From Chinchilla lanigera (lineage: Eukaryota; Chordata; Mammalia; Rodentia; Chinchillidae): a DNA stretch of 64,000 nucleotides. Shown here piece by piece: positions 1 to 11,679 of the stretch. Under the pieces are notes generated by a model. It ran no database searches. It was not told the origin of the DNA and saw only the letters and a list, made by a program, of their open reading frames with translations. The position numbers and the translations under genes are program-made. Position 1 is the first letter of the stretch; the number at the start of each line of letters is the position of its first letter. The DNA is taken from the NCBI RefSeq assembly GCF_000276665.1, contig NW_004955502.1, positions 3,032,493 through 3,096,492 of the forward strand. Reading direction: 5' to 3'.

Positions 1-744
1 ACAACTTTGCTCACAGATTTTTTATTCTCATTATCAGAAGTGGCTCTGATAGGGCAAAAGGGTATACATATCTGAATATTAAAAGACGCTGCACACACAA
101 AAAAAATAAAAGACACTGCATGATTGCTTTTTTTAGCTGTAGCGAGTCATGTAGCCCCTAGCACTGAGCGAGCCTGGCAGCAACAAACATTATGGATCTT
201 TAAATTTTTGCCAGTCAGCAGATGATACTCATTGTTATTTTATTTTCTATTTTCTGTCTACAATTGAGTTTGAGCATTTATCTGGGTATCTGGATTTAGT
301 AAGCGATTTCTTACTCATTTCCTTTAGCTTTATTTCCAATTGTTTTTTCCTGCTTCATCAATTTGTATCAGCCTGTTGTTACTGGAATTAATTTCTCTAA
401 GTTATTTTTACAGACATCTATCTATTCATTTTATCATTACTTTTTCAAATTTTGATATAGTCAAATGGGTATGTCTTTTCTGGTACTTAAGTTTCCAACC
501 TTGGTTAAGTGCTTTTTCTATCCTAAAATTAGAAATTAAAAAAGAAAAGTTTATAAGTATATTTATATGTGGGTGAGATTATAGATATAATTTAACTTCT
601 TAATGATCTTTAGAGTAACAACTCCAAAAATTGTATTATGACTTCTTACATTACACTACAAGTATAACAATAACTGCACAGTGCTTACCAGCTGTACGGG
701 GGACAGGCAGAGAGAGAGAATTTACCTTTACACTGTACTGAGTA

Positions 745-950
745 CAGGGCAAATACCACACTAGGACTCTGAATATGTTTACCCGTGTAATCCTTATAAC
801 AACCCCATGAGATGCAGTTTTCATTACTTACAATTGCCATCTCCACTCTGACCAACAAATATGCTGCACCCTGAGAGAGACAAATCTACCATTCAAATCT
901 AGATTCGTATCTTTGGTTATTAAGTCTGTGCTCTTTTCATTACTTCCTCT
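745..950 (+). repeat. MIR SINE
   Basis: A diverged MIR core: 'ctgagtacagggcaaat', 'aatccttataacaaccccatga', then 'cattcaaatctag' and the tRNA-distal tail in the order expected for MIR. Confidence 0.65.
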
Positions 951-1499
951 CCTAACCCCTGTTCCTGTTTTAACTAGGAAGGTGCCACACAGAAAAAGAA
1001 ACGCCTGAGAAGACATTCTGAATTTCCATTAGAATGTTCTAAATAACAGCAATACATTTACTAATCACCCACTTATACAGATTTCTTCTACTTGATGAGC
1101 TTAAACTAAGTAAATAAAACAATTTTAGTTCAAGTGAGAGTTATATACAGATTAAAAATTAAAGCCTATTTAAATTATTTGCTCAGTAAAACCACTAGAG
1201 GATTCTATATAAAATTTTACTGAAACATACTTATTACAAAAGCATGGCATATTAGCAAACACATTTTACAAATTGGGAGAGAGAACAGGAAATGTAGAAA
1301 AATGATAGGTCACACTGTGGTTAAATTACAACGGAAGACACAAATTTGTATACCAAAAATAGGAGAACCACAAGGTACCTATATTCAAAGAGACAGGTAA
1401 TAGGAGTTGGACAGGATATGAATTATTGAAGCCTGCACCCACTGCAGATGGGAAACTAAAACAGTGCAGTGTATTGGACAATGGGCAGTTCTGCCAAAA

Positions 1500-1611
1500 C
1501 TTATTTTATTTATTTTTTTGTTTTGTTTTGTTTTCCGGTACCGGGAACCAAACTCACGACCTTGCGCTTGCCAGGCAGGCGCTTTTGCCACTGAGCTAAA
1601 TCCCCAGCCCC
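1500..1611 (-). repeat. ID SINE with target-site duplication
   Basis: A full ID element (tRNA-Ala-like head, 'gggctggggatttagctcag' on the minus strand) with an A-rich tail seen as T-rich sequence. It is flanked by the direct repeat tctgccaaaa (1490-1499 and 1612-1621). Confidence 0.92.
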
Positions 1612-1689
1612 TCTGCCAAAATTTAAAAGAGGCATCATGTGACCCAGCAGCTTAATTATTATTAGAGGAATGACAATACATTTTCACAT

Positions 1690-2050
1690 AGATTTGGATG
1701 ATTATTTATAGAAGCATTATTCATAACAGTAACAAAATAAGAACAATCCAAACATTCATCAAGGGATGAACTGATAAACTGTGGCTCGTATCTATACACA
1801 AAATATTGTCTGACAATAAAAAGAAATAAAAGCTCTAATACAGCCTACAATATCGATAAGCCCCAAAAACCTGATAAGCTCACATACTTGTTTGAGTCCG
1901 TTGATATGAAATGTTGAGAACAGACAAATCCATTGGACAGAAAGTAGGTTAGTGGTGGTCTAGAGCTGAGGGGGATGGGCTAGTGTAGCGGGAAAAAAAT
2001 CACCTTAGATGACACAATACCCTTAAAAACAATAAAGTGTAAGAGTTCCT
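1690..2050 (+). repeat. Old L1 ORF2 3' end and 3' UTR fragment
   Basis: The frame is broken, but phrases match the L1 ORF2 C-terminus ('tttatagaagcattattcata', 'gatgaactgataaactgtgg') followed by L1M-type 3' UTR words ('gacagaaagtaggttagtgg'). Confidence 0.6.
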
Positions 2051-3351
2051 ACTGACCCAAAAATTCACTGAGTCACACTTAAGGACAGCCACCACTACCA
2101 TCACAAAAAGGGGAAAAAGCAAGACACTGCCCAGTGATGCAATACCCACCAGGTGTCTTTCAGGTCACAAGGCACTAACAACTTGCTACTCAAAGTGTTA
2201 CCCAAGGACTAACATCCTTGGCATCAGGTAGGACCATATTAGAAATAGGAATCTAAGGCACCATCAGGCCAAATGAATATGCATTTTAACAAAGCTCTTA
2301 AGTAATTTATATGCACAATGTACTTTAGAACAGCAGGTCTACAGGGAAGAAACTGGAAATGCAAGAAAATGGGGAGGGAGAGGAGGAAAACAATACAAAT
2401 TATCAATAACCTGACGGTTTCATTGGAGAATGCCACCTTTAAAACACAGAACTCTGAGGTACGGGAAACAATGAGGCTTATGCCATCTTCTAGCGACCTC
2501 TTCTGGTTGATTTAAAACAGACAATTAACCTAATGCAGACTAGTTTACTGTATAACAAATACAACAAAAAATACACAAGAAGCATGCAGTTAGGATGATG
2601 GGCTGGGCCCAAAGTGCCTTATAGAGTATCACATCATAACAATCTTCTATGCAAATATAAGACTTCGCCAGAGAAAAAGACACTGAGCTCACAGCTCAAT
2701 AACTCGCCAGGAGCTTGCATCTAATGAAAGTGACAGTGGAGCCTTGGTTTGTCTAACATCAGTCTTTGTTCTGTTTTACCAACTGCTTCTCAAAAAGCTG
2801 AATGTCGTTAAGTCTACTTCTAGAGAAAAGGCAAGACAGGGCACAATAGCCTGGAATGTGTAATACCCAGAAAGAAAAAAAATGGAAAAATTAATGAAAT
2901 TTGGGGAACACAAATGAAAGAATTAATTTTAAGGTTAAACTACCAATTCATATTAACAAGAGAGACAAAAATGCTCATTACAATAGAGAAAAACATATAA
3001 AGCATGAAACAAGGAAGAACTGAAAGAACTCTAGTTCTGAAAAAGGGTGAATTACTAGTGACCTATTTTACACACACTAAAAAAATCAGGAAATGAAGTT
3101 ATTTTGCAACATTCTTCCCTTTTTTCAGTAATTATTTATGCATTTAAGTTTCTAACACCACTATTTCTAATTGTAAGACAATTTAGGTATCTTACGTAAG
3201 AATATCTGTCTGTCCATCCATCTAAGGAGAAACACTAAAAATGTATGTATCAAAATGTTAACAGTGGTTGCCTATCTCTGTGAGATTCAGATGAGTTCTT
3301 CCTGTTATTTTCTTCTTGTTAATATTTTTAAAAATTTTCACAATAAACATC

Positions 3352-3620
3352 TATAGTCATCCCTCAGTATTTGTGGGGAAACAGGTTCCAGAATCTACTA
3401 TAGATACCAAAATCCGATGCTCAAGTCCCTTACATAAAATGCTGTAGTATCTGAGTGTAAGCTATGGACATCCTTTCACATTAAATCATCTCTAGATAAT
3501 TTGTAATACCTAATACAATGTAAACACTAAGTACATATGATAATACTGTATTGTTAAGGGAATATTAGCACGGAAAAAAGTTTAATACACGTACATTTCT
3601 TTGTTTAGTATTTTTGATCC
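3352..3620 (+). mobile_element. MER2/Tigger-type DNA transposon fossil
   Basis: Diagnostic phrases of the Tigger-derived MER2 family are present: 'catccctcagtatttgtggg', 'gataccaaaatccgatgctc', 'aatcatctctagataatttg' and 'aatacctaatacaatgtaaa'. Confidence 0.8.
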
Positions 3621-4166
3621 AGTTTGTTAAAAAACACTAATGCAAAGCCCATGGACATGGAGGGACAACAAAAGATATTTCTGCAATGTAAGTAAGTCAT
3701 TAAAGACATCTGTATCAAATGATAAAAACCTATTAGAGCTCTATATTATGTGGATTTGCATATCTATGCAACAACTCCTGTCCCTTGAGATTTAACACTT
3801 AATCAAAGCTTAAATACCAGTCTTACATACTAGTTCTATTTCATAATACTAGCATTAATCCAGAAATTACTACTAATCAGGGCAGTGACAGGTACTGGAC
3901 ATAAGAATGGAGTTCTATTTCTTACCATGTGACCCACTCAAGGCATCCCGAACAAGGTAATTTAATTTTATAAAGCAACTCCATGAAAGGAAGGGTTTCA
4001 GCGATAATCTCTAGGACTCCTAACTTGTAAGCATTATGTTTACCTGCTTGTAAGTCAGTGTCCCAAATCATTTTATTTTCCATAGACAATGATAATTATT
4101 ATCCTTATGTGCATCATTAGAATTGCAAGCTTATGAAAAAAGCCTGCTATTAGGACATGCTCTTAC

Positions 4167-4293
4167 CTTAGCAAACAGGTGCTCCCTATATTGCTGCTGA
4201 GTAACAAACTGTCGATAACATACTACACAAGCAAAAGAACTGGTGAAGGGTCCATGTAATGTAATTGTTGGATCACACGGAGAGTGATCAAAC
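4167..4293 (-). CDS. ZNF451: ZNF451 coding exon 7 (end of finger 1, start of finger 2)
   Basis: The 127-nt exon completes the split Arg and encodes FDHSPCDPTITLHGPF, then SSFACVVCYRQFVTQQQYRE and HLFAK, ending in phase 0. It carries the last His of finger 1, and CVVC with the H of EHLF for finger 2; the final ligand would be in the following exon, outside the window. The acceptor is gctgaatag and the donor gtaaga. No further ZNF451 exon is recognisable between 1 and 4166, so the rest of the gene lies to the left. Confidence 0.96.
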
Positions 4294-4693
4294 CTATTCA
4301 GCAAAAAAGAAGTAAGCTTAGGAAGATATGTATTCTAGGGAATGAACTATTTTGCTTCATATGTGAAATTAAACATATATACACTCAAAACTTTTTGTAC
4401 TTCTCTACTGAGATACTAATATTCTTCGAAGTAAAGACGTATCAAATAGCTCCCACATGAATAGCTGGATAATCCCCTCACATACTGAACAAGAGTTAGA
4501 TTAACGTTTCATAAAAGTATGCAAGCTTCAATAAAATGGACTTAAAACACTTTTGGCCAAACTACCGTAGTGAACTTCTAACTTGAAAACTATTATTAAG
4601 TCCATCATCTTTTCCTTCTTGCTTGGATAATCATAAGGATCACAAAAAACTTTAAGCATGGTAATAATAATTTCATGTTAAGGTTTCTGGCAA

Positions 4694-4785
4694 AGGCTGG
4701 GGATGTACTTCAGCGGTAGGGCACTTACTTGCCATGTATGAGGCCCAGGGCTTACTCCCCCAGCACCATAAAAAAAGCACAAACA
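4694..4785 (+). repeat. ID-like SINE, diverged
   Basis: The head 'ggctggggatgtacttcag' with A/B-box spacing is ID-like, ending in an A-rich tail. It is an older subfamily with CAGCACC at the end of the body. Confidence 0.75.
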
Positions 4786-4807
4786 AAAAACAATTTCACA
4801 GATTTCT

Positions 4808-4910
4808 TTTTTTGTTGTTGTTGTTGTTTTTTTTTCCGGTACCAGGAATCAAACTCGCAACCTTATGCTTGCCAGGCAGGCACTGTGTCACTGAGCTAAA
4901 TCCCTAGCCC
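4808..4910 (-). repeat. ID SINE with 17-bp target-site duplication
   Basis: The element is flanked by caatttcacagatttct at 4791-4807 and 4911-4927. A (GTT)n-bearing tail lies on the left, as expected for a minus-strand insertion. Confidence 0.92.
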
Positions 4911-4933
4911 CAATTTCACAGATTTCTATTTCC

Positions 4934-5084
4934 TTTTTTTTTGGTTTCTTTTTGAGATAGGGTCTCGCTGTGCAGTTCAGGGTGGCCTTGTAGTCCAGGT
5001 TGGCCTTCAACTCTCGCAGATCCTTCTGCCTCAGCCTCCTGAATGCTAGGATTACAGGTGTGCAACACCATGCCACACCAGGCA
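4934..5084 (-). repeat. B1 SINE (with internal duplication)
   Basis: Minus-strand B1 with the 29-bp internal duplication (two '..cag.ttggcctt..' blocks), a 'cctcagcctcctgaatgct' motif and a T-run tail. Confidence 0.88.
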
Positions 5085-5534
5085 TTTCTATTTCTTATAA
5101 ATGTTTAAAATAGTTTCAATGTTCATTTAACCATTTAGTAGATGTGTATAATTTTGAACTGCCTTGAAAACTTTTTAAAAGATAGTGCATGAGCAGAATG
5201 ACTCATCTGGAAAAGGCAGTGGAGACCCAAACTCTCAATTTCCTTATCTTTCAACTGTCAGGAAGGAAAACTGGGAGAATGTTTAATATCCTTAGTAGCA
5301 CCTTCCCCTGATACTTACTTTTTCATGTTTTAATGTGAAAAATATCAGCAAACTGATAAAATAGCTTTCATAGATAGAATTTCTCATCATTATTTTTGCT
5401 TACAATGGATGGCTGGTAGTATTTACTTTGTAATGCAGTATTTGCTTCTGCAGGACAGATCAAATATCTCTAAGTGTATCTTGAAATTTGTATTTATGGG
5501 CTGCATATCAATAAAATTCATTCAGCTACATTTC

Positions 5535-5633
5535 TTTTTTTTGTTTTTTGTTTTTTCCGGTACCAGGAATTGAACTCACAACCTTGCGCTTGCCAGGCAG
5601 GTGCTGTGCTGCTGAGCTAAATCCCCAGCCCCA
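5535..5633 (-). repeat. ID SINE with target-site duplication
   Basis: Complete ID element flanked by tcagctacatttc (5522-5534 and 5634-5646). Confidence 0.92.
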
Positions 5634-5874
5634 TCAGCTACATTTCAATGTAAAGTCTGTTCAGCATTTTATAAGACATTGGGGGAATATACATACTTAA
5701 AGGCTACAGCATAAACAAGACAGAATATCACTAGAAAAATATAACTTCGATAAGCCTTCTAGGAAACCTAAATATCAAGATAATTACACAAAATAGCACA
5801 AAGAACTTGAGTTTTAACTATAAAGCTGTAATCACAATGGCAGAGGTGCCACACACTCATTAACAAATAACATT

Positions 5875-5990
5875 GGGAGCTTGGGTTTTGCAGCTAGCAG
5901 TAGAGCGCTCATCTACCATGTGCTACACTCTGAGTTTGATGCCCAATACTGCAGAAAAACAAAACAAAACAAAACAAAACAACAACAAAA
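5875..5990 (+). repeat. ID-like SINE with (AAAAC)n tail
   Basis: Diverged ID body ('ttgcagctagcagtagagcgc', 'agtttgatgcccaatactgc') followed by an AAAAC-repeat tail. It ends 57 bases before the ZNF451 exon 6 donor side. Confidence 0.75.
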
Positions 5991-6046
5991 ATTCCCTTTC
6001 AACTCACTTGACCCTCAGCATTTACAATTCTGAACATCCTACTTAC

Positions 6047-6197
6047 CTCTTCAAATGTCCCAAGAGAAGGTGCCCATTGTCGAATTCCCTGTTACAGTGC
6101 ATGATAGGACATGAAATTGGTTTCCCAGACTTTTGTATCTGACCGCCTCTTCGAAATGAACTTCTTGTTCCAGAATTAATCGTGCCTGCCTTGAGTC
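6047..6197 (-). CDS. ZNF451: ZNF451 coding exon 6 (first C2H2 finger)
   Basis: The 151-nt exon completes the split Gly and encodes LKAGTINSGTRSSFRRGG, then SGKPISCPIMHCNREFDNGH and LLLGHLK, ending two bases into an Arg codon. CPIMHC...H gives the cysteines and first histidine of an atypical C2H2 finger (C-X4-C-X12-H); the second histidine (FDH) is supplied by the next exon. The acceptor is cgtgcag and the donor gtaagt. Spacing and sequence match ZNF451, with a divergent patch (GQIQKSGKP where human has GHTWVSGKP). Confidence 0.96.
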
Positions 6198-6500
6198 CTG
6201 CACGATTAGAAAACAAGTTTAAGAGTTACTACGCCAGGGACCTGTTCTTTGGACTGGTCATCAAAATTATGACAAAACAATGAAAACTTGGATATAACAT
6301 CACCTAGGTGGTCTAAGCATAACTACGTCATTACAGTCTCTTTAGTAAAAGTTATAATAACCTAACAGCAAATAAAATTATTTGGGACAAAAGCAGCCCA
6401 TAACACCTGTAAGCAGCATTCTCTCAAGGGAAAAATAATCCATTAAAGTCAAACAGCCAAGAAATGCTGAAGATAACATGCATTAGAAAACCAAACCCTT

Positions 6501-6650
6501 GCCAGGCTTTGGTAGTGTGTGCTCATAATCCCAGGGGGACGCTGAAGCAGGAGGACCATTGGGAGTCTGAGGCCAGCGTGGTCTCCAAAGTGAATTCTAG
6601 GCCAGCCTGAACTGCACAGTAAAACCCTGTCTCAAAAAAATAAAAAAAAT
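6501..6650 (+). repeat. B1 SINE
   Basis: Plus-strand B1 from 'gccaggctttggtagtgtgt' to 'accctgtctc' and an A-rich tail. Confidence 0.85.
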
Positions 6651-6707
6651 AACAATCAAGCCCTTATTCCTTCATTTCATTTAAATAAATTGGCAAAGAG
6701 CTTTCCC

Positions 6708-6849
6708 TTTTTTTGAGACAGTTTCATTTTGCAGCTCAGGGTGATCTTGAACTCACTTTGTAGCCCAGGCTGGCCTCGAATCTGCAGCGATCCTCCTGCC
6801 TCAGGCTCCTGAGTGCTGAGATTACAGGTATGCGCCACCACACCCAGCC
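6708..6849 (-). repeat. B1 SINE
   Basis: Minus-strand B1 with a T-run, 'gtagcccaggctggcctcg' and 'gtgctgagattacaggtatg'. Confidence 0.88.
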
Positions 6850-7630
6850 TCTTGCAATTCTTTTTTAAAAGCTATTTTAAATTACATGGATATTCTGTGA
6901 CGATCACGTTAATGATGTGACAGACAGGGAGGGGGAAGTGAAGAGGCATGAAGTGTCAGAGTGCTGTGCTCTGCGCAGCAGTCAGCCCCAGCCTGGAGGG
7001 TCAAGTGGCACAGGTGCCAGTGGAAACGCAGCTACGGAGCTGCTCCTTGCTGCCATCTCCCTCTCTTTCCTCTGACCCTATTTTGTCCCTTCTCCTTTCC
7101 CCTTTAAAAATTTCACTACTGAACAGTTCCCCAACATTATGCACTCGTTTATCCATGTTTATTCTTTATCCTTTTCCTTCTTAGTAATAATCATGGTTCT
7201 ACAGCCACATACTTCCTATATGATTAACTGCCCTAGTTAAATTTCATTCTCATCATACACATATGATGGAAAACTTAGTTATATCGTATTTTTTAAAATT
7301 ATAAAACTGCCAGAAGGACTCTGATACACTGGTATTCTGATTACTCTTTATTTTAGTACTTTTAGGGACTGTTCCACTCAAATGCCTCAAAATATTTTGT
7401 ACAACAGAAAACTGGGTGATTATAAGTTTCTCCAAGGCCCCAAGCATTTAACTAGAACAGAAATTATTCCCTTAACATACTCTAGTGTTTAAAATTTTCA
7501 AAGGCTTCAGTATGTTTAAGATTTTAACTGCTTTTCTGCTGTTGTAATCCTTACTGTGAGAATATCTCCATGAAACTATCAAACTGATTGTAAATATATT
7601 CAGATAATGAAGAGCACAGCCCTAATCATT

Positions 7631-7845
7631 TGTTTTGTTTTGTTTTTGAGACAGGGTCTCACTATGTAGTTCAGGCTGGCCTTGAACTCACAATGGTCTT
7701 CCTGCCTCAGCCTCCCGAGGGCTAGGATTACAGGTATGTAACACCATGCCTGGCTAACCCTAATTTTCTTTGAATGCAAGGGATGAAACTCAGGCCTTTT
7801 CCATGTTAGGTAAATACTTCACCACTGAGCAACACCTCCAGCCCC
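7631..7845 (-). repeat. B1 SINE followed by ID-like unit (B1-ID dimer type)
   Basis: B1 (7631-7755) lies beside a diverged ID-like unit (7756-7845, ending 'cacctccagcccc'), both on the minus strand. They may be a dimer or two insertions. Confidence 0.75.
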
Positions 7846-8117
7846 ATCTTTGACTTTCTGATGCAGTCAGAGTTATTACTCTGTCTATCCATACCAGATG
7901 TCTCCACCCATCAGAACCTTTATGTAGCTATAGAGATGCTGGATAAAAATTAAGTTAGAAAAACAATCTGTGGGAAGAAAACAAACCTTTCCAGTGGAAA
8001 GGGAAAATACAGAGTTTACACATCTTTTTCCTTAAATACTATAGAGAGTATTGTTTAAAATCATTAAATACTTAAATTTATGCAACCTAGGTTAGCTGTA
8101 AAGGTCTTTAAAAAAGA

Positions 8118-8220
8118 CTGTCCAGGTTTGGGAAAATGGTTCGAAAGTACAGAATTTGTGTAACATGGGCTAGGCCATGGGCTCAATTCCCAGCACCACA
8201 AGCAAAATAACAACAACAAA
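8118..8220 (+). repeat. ID-like SINE
   Basis: Diverged ID body ending 'caattcccagcacca' with a CAA-rich tail. Confidence 0.65.
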
Positions 8221-8433
8221 GGGATTGTCAAAAATTAATTATAAATAAAATATTTAAAATAGTTTTAATCAAATGACTGAATTGTAATAGCTGAATGCTT
8301 TGGAATAGATTGAATGTGTCCATTAAATATACTAGGAGGTAAAATCTTGTTTTTTAAATAATTAAACCGAATGATGACTCCTTCAGTTTTCCCAGCTACA
8401 GCTCTCTTAAGAGATCTCCACACTCTCCAAAAT

Positions 8434-8625
8434 CTTCTTTTTTTTTGGCAGTACTGGGGACTGAACCCAGGGCCTTCACACTGAGTTTCATTCCAGCTCT
8501 TTTAGAAGTTTTTTCTAAAGACAGAGTCTCGTCAAGTCACTAAATTGCCCAGGCTGGGCTTAAACTTGCTATCTTCCTGCCTCAGCCTCCCAGAGTGCCA
8601 GGATTGCAGGCATGTGCACATGGCT
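8434..8625 (-). repeat. B1-ID dimer SINE
   Basis: On the minus strand, an ID-like unit ('ggcagtactggggactgaac') is joined by a short A/T link to a B1 monomer ('gcccaggctgggcttaaact'), the arrangement of B1-dID elements. Confidence 0.75.
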
Positions 8626-8874
8626 AAAACCCATTACAAAACCAATAGTATATCAATAGCTGTTGTAGCAACAGATCCCTAACTTCATTTTTACATTATT
8701 TCAGGAAAAAAGCCAAAAGCTAAAGTTATTTAAGGAAAAAAAAAAATCCCATACCTACAGAATTTAACTCCAGGTTCAAATTTATCTGCATCTACAAGCC
8801 AGGAATGAGTTGAAGGGAGACAAACACCAAGTCTTATAAGCACTAAAAAGACTCAACTAAACAACTCATTTAAT

Positions 8875-9036
8875 GCCGGGTGTGGTAGCACATGCCTATA
8901 GTCACAGCACTTAGGAGGCAGAGGAAGGAGGATTGCAATGAGTTCAAGGCCACCCTGGGCTATGTAGTGAGTTCAAGGCCAGCCTGAACTACACAGCAAG
9001 ACCCTGTCTCAAAAAACAAAACAGAACAAAACAAAA
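8875..9036 (+). repeat. B1 SINE (29-bp duplication) with direct repeats
   Basis: Intact B1 carrying both 'gagttcaaggcca' blocks. It is flanked by aactcattta on each side of the body and A-rich tail. Confidence 0.92.
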
Positions 9037-9099
9037 CTCATTTATTTCCACTTGGTCTGCTTAGGGAAATACATAACCAGATGCTCAAGAATTCAAAAA

Positions 9100-9248
9100 A
9101 AAATTTTTTTTTTAAGACAGGGTCTCACTATGCTGTTCAGACTGGTCTTGAACTCACTTTGTAGCCTAGGCTGGCCTCGAACTCACAATGATCCTCCTGC
9201 CTCAGCCTCCTGAGTGCTGGGATTACAGGTGTGCACTACCATGCCCAG
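9100..9248 (-). repeat. B1 SINE with direct repeats
   Basis: Minus-strand B1 with the internal duplication, flanked by aagaattcaaaa at both ends. Confidence 0.92.
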
Positions 9249-10099
9249 CAAGAATTCAAAATATTATCCATCAAAATATTTTGACAATTTGGAGGGCAGA
9301 GATCAGGCCCTAAGGGGGCTATTCCCTATGCAACAACCACTCCATTATGCAACCAGAAAGTGCTAGATTCATGTGAGATGAGCAATTTTTACATGTGATC
9401 TTAGAGATAATAAAAGTTTACAGTTCTCTTTTCACTGTCCACCTAGGTACCTCCCGCAGGCCAAGAATCTCTGGAGCACCGTGTGCTCAAACGCTCCCAG
9501 CTGGTTGTGATGCAGCTGAAGGAACACCACGGAGCCAGTGCAAACTTCCTTTCCATGGGGGAAAGGAATGCACATTAAGGACTTTTAAGAAATCACCCCA
9601 GAGGCAAAGCCATGTGCCATGTTCTCTAAATAGTTAAGGCAGTCTGGAGTGCCGTGAAATTCCTGTTTAACTGAGTTAAGTCAAAGTGGGTAGGCAAGCT
9701 CTGGACTTCAGTGTTCATTATGCAAATATTCACAGCCCATTTCAATGATACTCAACCAACCTGTACTGAGCATCTCAGTGCTGGGCATGGTTTTGTTTTT
9801 TTATGAACTGACACTATAAAGAATTAGTTAAAACTTGGTTTCTGTCCTGCAAGAGCATTCTGTGTGGTAGAAGAGACAAATATATAAACAGATCAACCCA
9901 ACAGAGGGTACATAGTGGATCAGAGGAATGAATAAAATACCCTGAAGATCAAGGAAGGCTATGCACCTAACCTTATGCAGAATAAACCACAACAGATTTA
10001 ACTCACAACCAGACATAATATGTAACAGCCATTTTGACTCACCAATCCTTGGTCTATTAGTCTCATGGGCAAAGAAGAAAAACACGGAAAAAATTTGTT

Positions 10100-10214
10100 T
10101 GTTCATATGACAAGGTTTCTTTATGTAGTTCAGGCTGGCCTTGAATTCACTGTGATTCTCCTGCCTCAGCCTCCTGAGTGCTGGGATTACAAGCGAGCAC
10201 CACCACACCTGGCT
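10100..10214 (-). repeat. B1 SINE (shorter form)
   Basis: B1 without the second 29-bp block: 'gtagttcaggctggccttga' is followed directly by the conserved 3' half. Confidence 0.82.
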
Positions 10215-10573
10215 AGAGAAGGTATTTTTAAACATGTGGAGTGGGGTAGATGGACTAGCAGAGTTTGTTAAACACAGAGAGGTTGTAAAGGGAAATACAG
10301 TTTGAGGGGGTGGCCAAGTGTCAAAACACCTATCCCATCAGATGTCAACTACTAAGTACTAATATGTATAAATTCCTAGAATTCTTTCATAAGAATACAT
10401 GCTTTGACTGTATATGAAGGAATGCTCCCTGCAAACTAACTTTAAAATGGCAAGATACTGAGGGCTCAACAAAGGTGAATCTCATGCACAGGTACGTCTG
10501 ATGGTTTTCACAATTAAACTTTCTTGGTGATTAAATCCACAGCGAAGATCTCTGTGGATATTCTATAAGAAAA

Positions 10574-10646
10574 GGGCCAGGGATATGGTTCAGTGGTGCA
10601 GGTCCAGAGTTCGATTCCTGGTACCAACCAAAAAAAAAAAAAAAAA
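10574..10646 (+). repeat. ID-like SINE, short
   Basis: 'gggccagggatatggttcag' to 'gttcgattcctggtaccaa' followed by A18; the middle of the element is shortened. Confidence 0.75.
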
Positions 10647-10888
10647 GAGAAAAAGAAAAGATAGGAGTTATCACAGTGGCATTTTCCTACTAGTTGGAGG
10701 AAAACTGTTCCAGAGACCCTTTGCAGAAGTTCAGGTCTGCAAAGAGTTACTAATGAACAAAGTGCTTTACTGCTTTAGACAAGTCTCACATGGACATCTC
10801 CTTTCCCAACACCTTCACAGACTGCACAGAGGGACAAGTAAGTCCTAGTCCTCCAGATCTGTTTAAACACAGTCTCCTTACTGAAGCC

Positions 10889-11028
10889 TTTTTTTTCTTT
10901 CTTTTTGTTTATCTTTGAGACAGGGTCTCACTACGCAGTTCAGCCTGGATCTGAACTCACTATGTAGTCTAGGCTGGACTCAAACTCAATGATACTCCTG
11001 CCTCAGCCTCCTGCATGCACTCCTGCCA
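10889..11028 (-). repeat. B1 SINE, truncated
   Basis: T-rich start, 'gagacagggtctcactacgc' and 'tactcctgcctcagcctcc'; the end near 11028 is degraded. Confidence 0.75.
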
Positions 11029-11157
11029 ACAAGAACCACTGGTGGTACAAACAGATCTAATCACTTTTACTGGTCTTTTTACTAATGAAATTAAAGTCTA
11101 TAAATAGATCAAATCTAGTTAGTTGCCTAAATCTGAATAATTACCCAAATACAAATA

Positions 11158-11334
11158 CAGTGTTATCTCAGTTCACAAACTTGATTCTTTCCACGATTCT
11201 AGTCGAAAACCGAGAACCAAGAACTGAACCAAATTCAGTGGTTAGGTTCAGTGTTGACCCTATGGGGAAATATGATTCCTTTCTTGTCAGTTCTGTCTAC
11301 AACCAGAACCATGGAGAGAATCGAGGTGCCACTG
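11158..11334 (+). mobile_element. Tc1/mariner-like MITE, copy 1
   Basis: A 177-bp element starting 'cagtgttatctcagttcac' after TA and ending 'cgaggtgccactg'. It is homologous throughout to 50008-50198 and 63400-63590 and shares their inverted ends. This copy has the most decayed ends. Confidence 0.7.
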
Positions 11335-11416
11335 CATTAATACTATTCACACCAACTTTAAGAACTACCACGATAATGAACAAATGTATTTCTTTATCTT
11401 ATTAAACTAAACAGAC

Positions 11417-11642
11417 GGGGCTGGGGATTTAGCTCAGCGGCAAAAGCGCCTGCCTGGCAAGCGCAAGGTCGTGAGTTCGGTTCCCGGTACCGGAGAAAAA
11501 CCAAAAAAANNNNNNNNNNNNNNNNNNNNNNNNNNNNNNNNNNNNNNNNNNNNNNNNNNNNNNNNNNNNNNNNNNNNNNNNNNNNNNNNNNNNNNNNNNN
11601 NNNNNNNNNAAAAAAAAAAAAAAAAAAAAAAAAAAACAACAA
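11417..11642 (+). repeat. ID SINE containing the 100-N gap in its A-tail
   Basis: Complete ID body (11417-11500), then an A-rich tail broken by 100 N and resuming as poly(A). The direct repeat taaactaaacagac flanks both sides (11403-11416 and 11643-11656), so the gap probably hides only tail sequence. Confidence 0.9.
11510..11609. other. Assembly gap (100 N)
   Basis: The round length of 100 suggests a gap of unknown size. Both sides are poly(A) of one ID element with matching target-site duplications. Confidence 0.95.
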
Positions 11643-11679
11643 ATAAACTAAACAGACATTTATTTAATTTGTAAATCTT

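Larger units (their letters stand above)
1..4166. other. ZNF451 intron, left end of window
   Basis: Intronic sequence beyond exon 7. It holds a MIR (745-950), an ID SINE (1500-1611), an old L1 3' fragment (about 1690-2050), further L1M-like 3' sequence (about 3230-3345) and a MER2/Tigger copy (3352-3620). The remainder looks unique; no exon was recognised. Confidence 0.7.

Noticed and set aside
1385..1591. Recurring peptide such as REFGSRYRKTK and RYREPNSRPCACQAG in many short frames
   Set aside because: These are translations of ID SINEs, repeated wherever an ID copy occurs.
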